From positions 1 through 64,000 of the forward strand of contig NZ_JBFNXK010000014.1 of NCBI RefSeq assembly GCF_046054165.1: a stretch of 64,000 nucleotides of DNA, read 5' to 3'. A program made the position numbers and the translations under genes. Origin of the DNA: Celerinatantimonas sp046054165 (GTDB taxonomy: Bacteria > Pseudomonadota > Gammaproteobacteria > Enterobacterales > Celerinatantimonadaceae). Positions 61,349 through 64,000 of this stretch are shown here, in pieces. Each line of letters opens with the position of its first letter. Position 1 is the first letter of the stretch. Below the pieces are notes generated by a model. The model saw only the letters and a program-made list of their open reading frames with translations. It made no database searches and was not told the DNA's origin.

Positions 61349-61950
61349 TCCCATTGACTTAAATCATCCAGTGTCAAGCTGGTACTATCGACGAATACAT
61401 GGATAAAGTAATCTAAGGCCGGACGAGAACGTTCCTGTAATGTTTGTTGCAGTTTGCGTTCTGCACTAGCAAATTCCAAGTTGCCACTGGACATCTCTTC
61501 TTTGCATTTGATGTAAGCTGAAAGAACATCGGCATCTTTGACAATCGTTGCATAATGGGACGTGTTGTGGTGAACCAGTAACGATTGATAATCGGGCTGA
61601 AGTTCTGCTGGGAGCAGTGACAGTAATCGCTGTTCCGCTTGGGCTTCCAAGGCATGATACGCATCCCGCAGTTCGTGATTGGCATATTTGACCGGGGTGG
61701 GAAGATCACCGGTGAGCACTTCACTACTATCGTGGTAAAGGGCTTGCATGACCGCCTGACCGGGATCTAACTGGCCATCAAAATAGTGATTCTCAATGAC
61801 GACCAGCAAGTGAGCAATCATAGCAACCATCAACGAATGTTCAGCAATGTTTTCACGCTGCTGACTGCGCATTAAAGGCCATCGTTCGATTAACTTCATG
61901 CGGGCCAGCTGAGCGATAAAATGACTTTGTTGAGTTGCCTTATAACTCAT
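61345..61950 (-). CDS. yfbR: 5'-deoxynucleotidase YfbR
   Basis: The product has 201 residues. It is an HD-domain phosphohydrolase with metal ligands H38, H73, D74 and a later Asp (VKDADVLSAYIKCKEE), and DSSEVLTGDLPTPVKY. It dephosphorylates deoxyribonucleoside 5'-monophosphates in dUMP synthesis. It overlaps pseI by four bases, convergent, and is paired with alaA as in E. coli. Confidence 0.94.
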   Translation of the reverse strand: MSYKATQQSHFIAQLARMKLIERWPLMRSQQRENIAEHSLMVAMIAHLLVVIENHYFDGQLDPGQAVMQALYHDSSEVLTGDLPTPVKYANHELRDAYHALEAQAEQRLLSLLPAELQPDYQSLLVHHNTSHYATIVKDADVLSAYIKCKEEMSSGNLEFASAERKLQQTLQERSRPALDYFIHVFVDSTSLTLDDLSQWD

Positions 61951-61960
61951 TTAATATTCC

Positions 61961-63178
61961 TTAGACTTGTCGATAGGTCTCCAAAAAATGTCCTAAGCGG
62001 CCAAGGGCATCCCGAAGATCTTGTTTGGACGGCAAAAAGACCACCCGGAAGTGATCCGGATTGTGCCAGTTAAACCCGGTTCCTTGAACAATCAGAATTT
62101 TTTCCTTCATTAACAAATCCAGAGCAAATTGTTGGTCATCCCGGATATTAAATCTTTTGGCATCTAATTTGGGGAATAAATACATCGCTCCATGTGGTTT
62201 GACACAACTGATCCCTGGAATGTCATTGAGCATTCTCCAGGCGAGTTCACGTTGTTCATATAGTCGTCCACCGGGTGCGACTAGATCGTTAATGGTTTGA
62301 TATCCTCCTAAAGCTGTTTGAATGGCATGTTGAACGGGCACATTCGCACAGAGCCGCATGGATGAGAGAATATCGAGTCCGGCAATATAATCTTTAGCCA
62401 GATGTTTGGCACCACTGACCATCATCCAACCCGAGCGGAATCCGCAGATCCGGTAGGCTTTGGATAACCCGTTGAAGGTAATCGTTAACAGATCATCTGA
62501 TAACGTAGCCATGGTGACATGCTTGGCATCATCATAAATAATTTTGGAGTAGATTTCATCGGCAAAAATCACGAGGTTATGTTCGCGGGCCAGTTCTACG
62601 ATTTGAGTTAGCAGTTCGCGAGGATAGACGGCCCCGGTCGGATTGTTCGGGTTGATGACGACAATCCCTTTGGTTCGGGAGGTGATTTTAGCTTTGATAT
62701 CGTTGATGTCCGGAAACCAGTCCGATTGTTCATCACAGACATAATGGATGGCCTTGCCTCCGGAAAGGGTAACCGCAGCTGTCCACAAAGGATAGTCAGG
62801 AGCGGGAACCAACATTTCGTCTCCGTTATTGAGCAGTGCCTGGACGGACATCACGATCATTTCACTGACGCCATTCCCTAGATAGATATCTTCGACTGTG
62901 ACGCTACGCAGACCCATCGCCTGATAATGTTGCATGACCGCTTTGCGCGCCGAGTAAAGTCCTTTAGAATCACTATAACCTTGAGCGGTTGGTAGATTAC
63001 GGATCACATCGACTAAAATTTCTTCCGGGGCTTCAAAGCCAAAGGGCGCGGGATTACCGATGTTGAGTTTAAGAATACGTTGGCCTTCGTCTTCCAGACG
63101 TTTGGCTTGTTCTAGGACCGGTCCTCGAATGTCATAACAGACAGAGTCGAGTTTGTAAGATTTTTCAATTGGCTGCAT
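61961..63178 (-). CDS. alaA: Alanine aminotransferase AlaA
   Basis: The product has 405 residues from ATG 63178, the same length as E. coli AlaA, starting MQPIEKSYKLDSVCYDIRGPV. The PLP lysine is in TFNGLSKAYRICGFRSGW; NIGNPAPFGF and INPNNPTGAVYPRELL are also typical. It converts pyruvate and glutamate to alanine and 2-oxoglutarate. A longer in-frame extension (to 63244) gives a hydrophobic tail not found in homologues. It is 10 bases upstream of yfbR. Confidence 0.94.
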   Translation of the reverse strand: MQPIEKSYKLDSVCYDIRGPVLEQAKRLEDEGQRILKLNIGNPAPFGFEAPEEILVDVIRNLPTAQGYSDSKGLYSARKAVMQHYQAMGLRSVTVEDIYLGNGVSEMIVMSVQALLNNGDEMLVPAPDYPLWTAAVTLSGGKAIHYVCDEQSDWFPDINDIKAKITSRTKGIVVINPNNPTGAVYPRELLTQIVELAREHNLVIFADEIYSKIIYDDAKHVTMATLSDDLLTITFNGLSKAYRICGFRSGWMMVSGAKHLAKDYIAGLDILSSMRLCANVPVQHAIQTALGGYQTINDLVAPGGRLYEQRELAWRMLNDIPGISCVKPHGAMYLFPKLDAKRFNIRDDQQFALDLLMKEKILIVQGTGFNWHNPDHFRVVFLPSKQDLRDALGRLGHFLETYRQV

Positions 63179-63348
63179 GATTGCGTTAGACGTTAAGATA
63201 ACTAAAAAGAGCACTATTAAGGCGCTAATTGGCAGGGCTTTCAAGAGGGCAGTTTATTTTCGATATGAAATACTATTCTCTTAGATTTTTTCACTTTATT
63301 TTAAACTAATTCAGATAAATATATGGCAACGATGCGGAGCCTCGCGCT

Positions 63349-64000
63349 ATGTTAGAGCTTAAACATCTTAAAACGCTAGTTCATCTACGTGAATCAGAAA
63401 CACTCGTTGAGGCTGCGTCTCGACTCTGTTTGACGCAGTCGGCATTATCTCATCAATTGAAAGCACTGGAAAAACATATTGGCGCCCAATTGTTTATTCG
63501 TAAAAGCAAACCATTGCGCTTCACTATTGCCGGATTACGGTTATTGGAATTGGCGGATCAGGTTTTGCCTCAGTTCACTCAGGCGGAACGGGAGTTGGAA
63601 CGATTAGTTGCCGGTCAGTCTGGCCGATTGCATCTGGCGATTGAATGCCATAGCTGTTTTAATTGGTTGATGCCGGCTATCGATATTTATCGTGGTTTGT
63701 GGCCGGATGTTGAGCTTGATTTCGCCTCTGGTTTTAGTTTTGAACCGTTACCCGAGTTAGCGGCCGGTGAGTTGGATATCGTCATTACTTCTGATCCGTT
63801 ACCTGTCCCAGGGATCTGTTATCGGGCCTTGTTTGCTTATCAACCTATGTTGGCGGTGGCATTAAATCATCGCTTGGCGACGAAAGATATCATTACTCCA
63901 ACCGATTTTGTTCAGGAAACATTACTAAGTTATCCGGTTGAAACCTCTCGGTTGGATCTGTTTAATTTGTTTTTAGGGCCTGCAGGTGTGAAACCTAGAG
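63349..64000 (+). CDS. metR: LysR-family methionine regulator MetR (partial)
   Basis: The first 217 residues are present; the gene runs off the window. The LysR helix-turn-helix has LVEAASRLCLTQSALSHQLKALEKHIGAQLF, and the effector domain has the MetR segments LHLAIECHSCFNWLMPAI and GELDIVITSDPLP. MetR activates methionine genes with homocysteine as coinducer. GGAG precedes ATG 63349. It is divergent from alaA. Confidence 0.92.
   Translation, partial: MLELKHLKTLVHLRESETLVEAASRLCLTQSALSHQLKALEKHIGAQLFIRKSKPLRFTIAGLRLLELADQVLPQFTQAERELERLVAGQSGRLHLAIECHSCFNWLMPAIDIYRGLWPDVELDFASGFSFEPLPELAAGELDIVITSDPLPVPGICYRALFAYQPMLAVALNHRLATKDIITPTDFVQETLLSYPVETSRLDLFNLFLGPAGVKPR

Noticed and set aside
1..64000. 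CRISPR arrays, insertion sequences, prophage or integron features
   Set aside because: I saw no regularly spaced repeats, transposase, integrase or phage gene in the window.

Overview
The window is chromosomal DNA from a gammaproteobacterium. Its base composition is moderate to AT-leaning. Gene order and protein sequences fit a Vibrio/Alteromonadales-like marine bacterium with a polar flagellum. The isc operon followed by pepB and ndk, the FlrA/FlrB/FlrC regulators, FlgO/FlgP lipoproteins, CheV, and a TonB system with DUF3450, TtpC and TPR partners all point that way. The genus is not decided from sequence alone.

Layout: 1-80 is the 3' end of a 5S rRNA gene and its terminator, followed by a REP-like inverted repeat. 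Positions 0.3-5 kb hold a FIST-GGDEF diguanylate cyclase, a secreted two-domain pectate lyase and suhB. Positions 5.2-13.4 kb hold trmJ and the complete iron-sulfur operon iscRSUA-hscBA-fdx-iscX, then pepB and ndk; two tandem IscR-type sites lie at the trmJ-iscR junction. Positions 13.5-19.7 kb hold cobO, an NAD operon (pncB-nadE) and a second, membrane-bound diguanylate cyclase. Positions 19.9-24.8 kb are a six-gene TonB energy-transduction operon on the minus strand with a Fur-like box upstream. Next come xthA and an orphan response regulator with a long TPR-like C-terminus.

Positions 27.8-58.6 kb are one large flagellar region: flgO-flgP-flgO-like lipoprotein genes, flgM-flgN and flgA on the minus strand, cheV-cheR, flgBCDEFG-I-JKL, two flagellins, flaG-fliD-fliS-fliT-like, a Maf flagellin glycosyltransferase, inverted pseB-pseC with a small unknown gene, and flrA-flrB-flrC. 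I could read promoters directly: sigma-54 type before flgO, flgB, flgF and flrB, and sigma-28 (FliA) type before flgM, both flagellins and the second FlgO-like gene. This matches the tiered polar-flagellum programme (FlrA, then sigma-54 and FlrBC, then FliA released from FlgM). Positions 58.9-64 kb hold an unusual Nramp-like transporter, pseI, yfbR, alaA and the start of metR.

The most interesting points concern the outer-membrane part of the flagellum. flgH (L-ring) is missing from its normal place between flgG and flgI, flgT is not present next to flgO, and a second FlgO-domain lipoprotein with its own sigma-28 promoter sits there instead. In addition, a pseudaminic-acid flagellin-glycosylation module splits the usual fliS-flrA junction, with pseI placed beyond flrC, and the usual fliE-fliF genes do not follow flrC.
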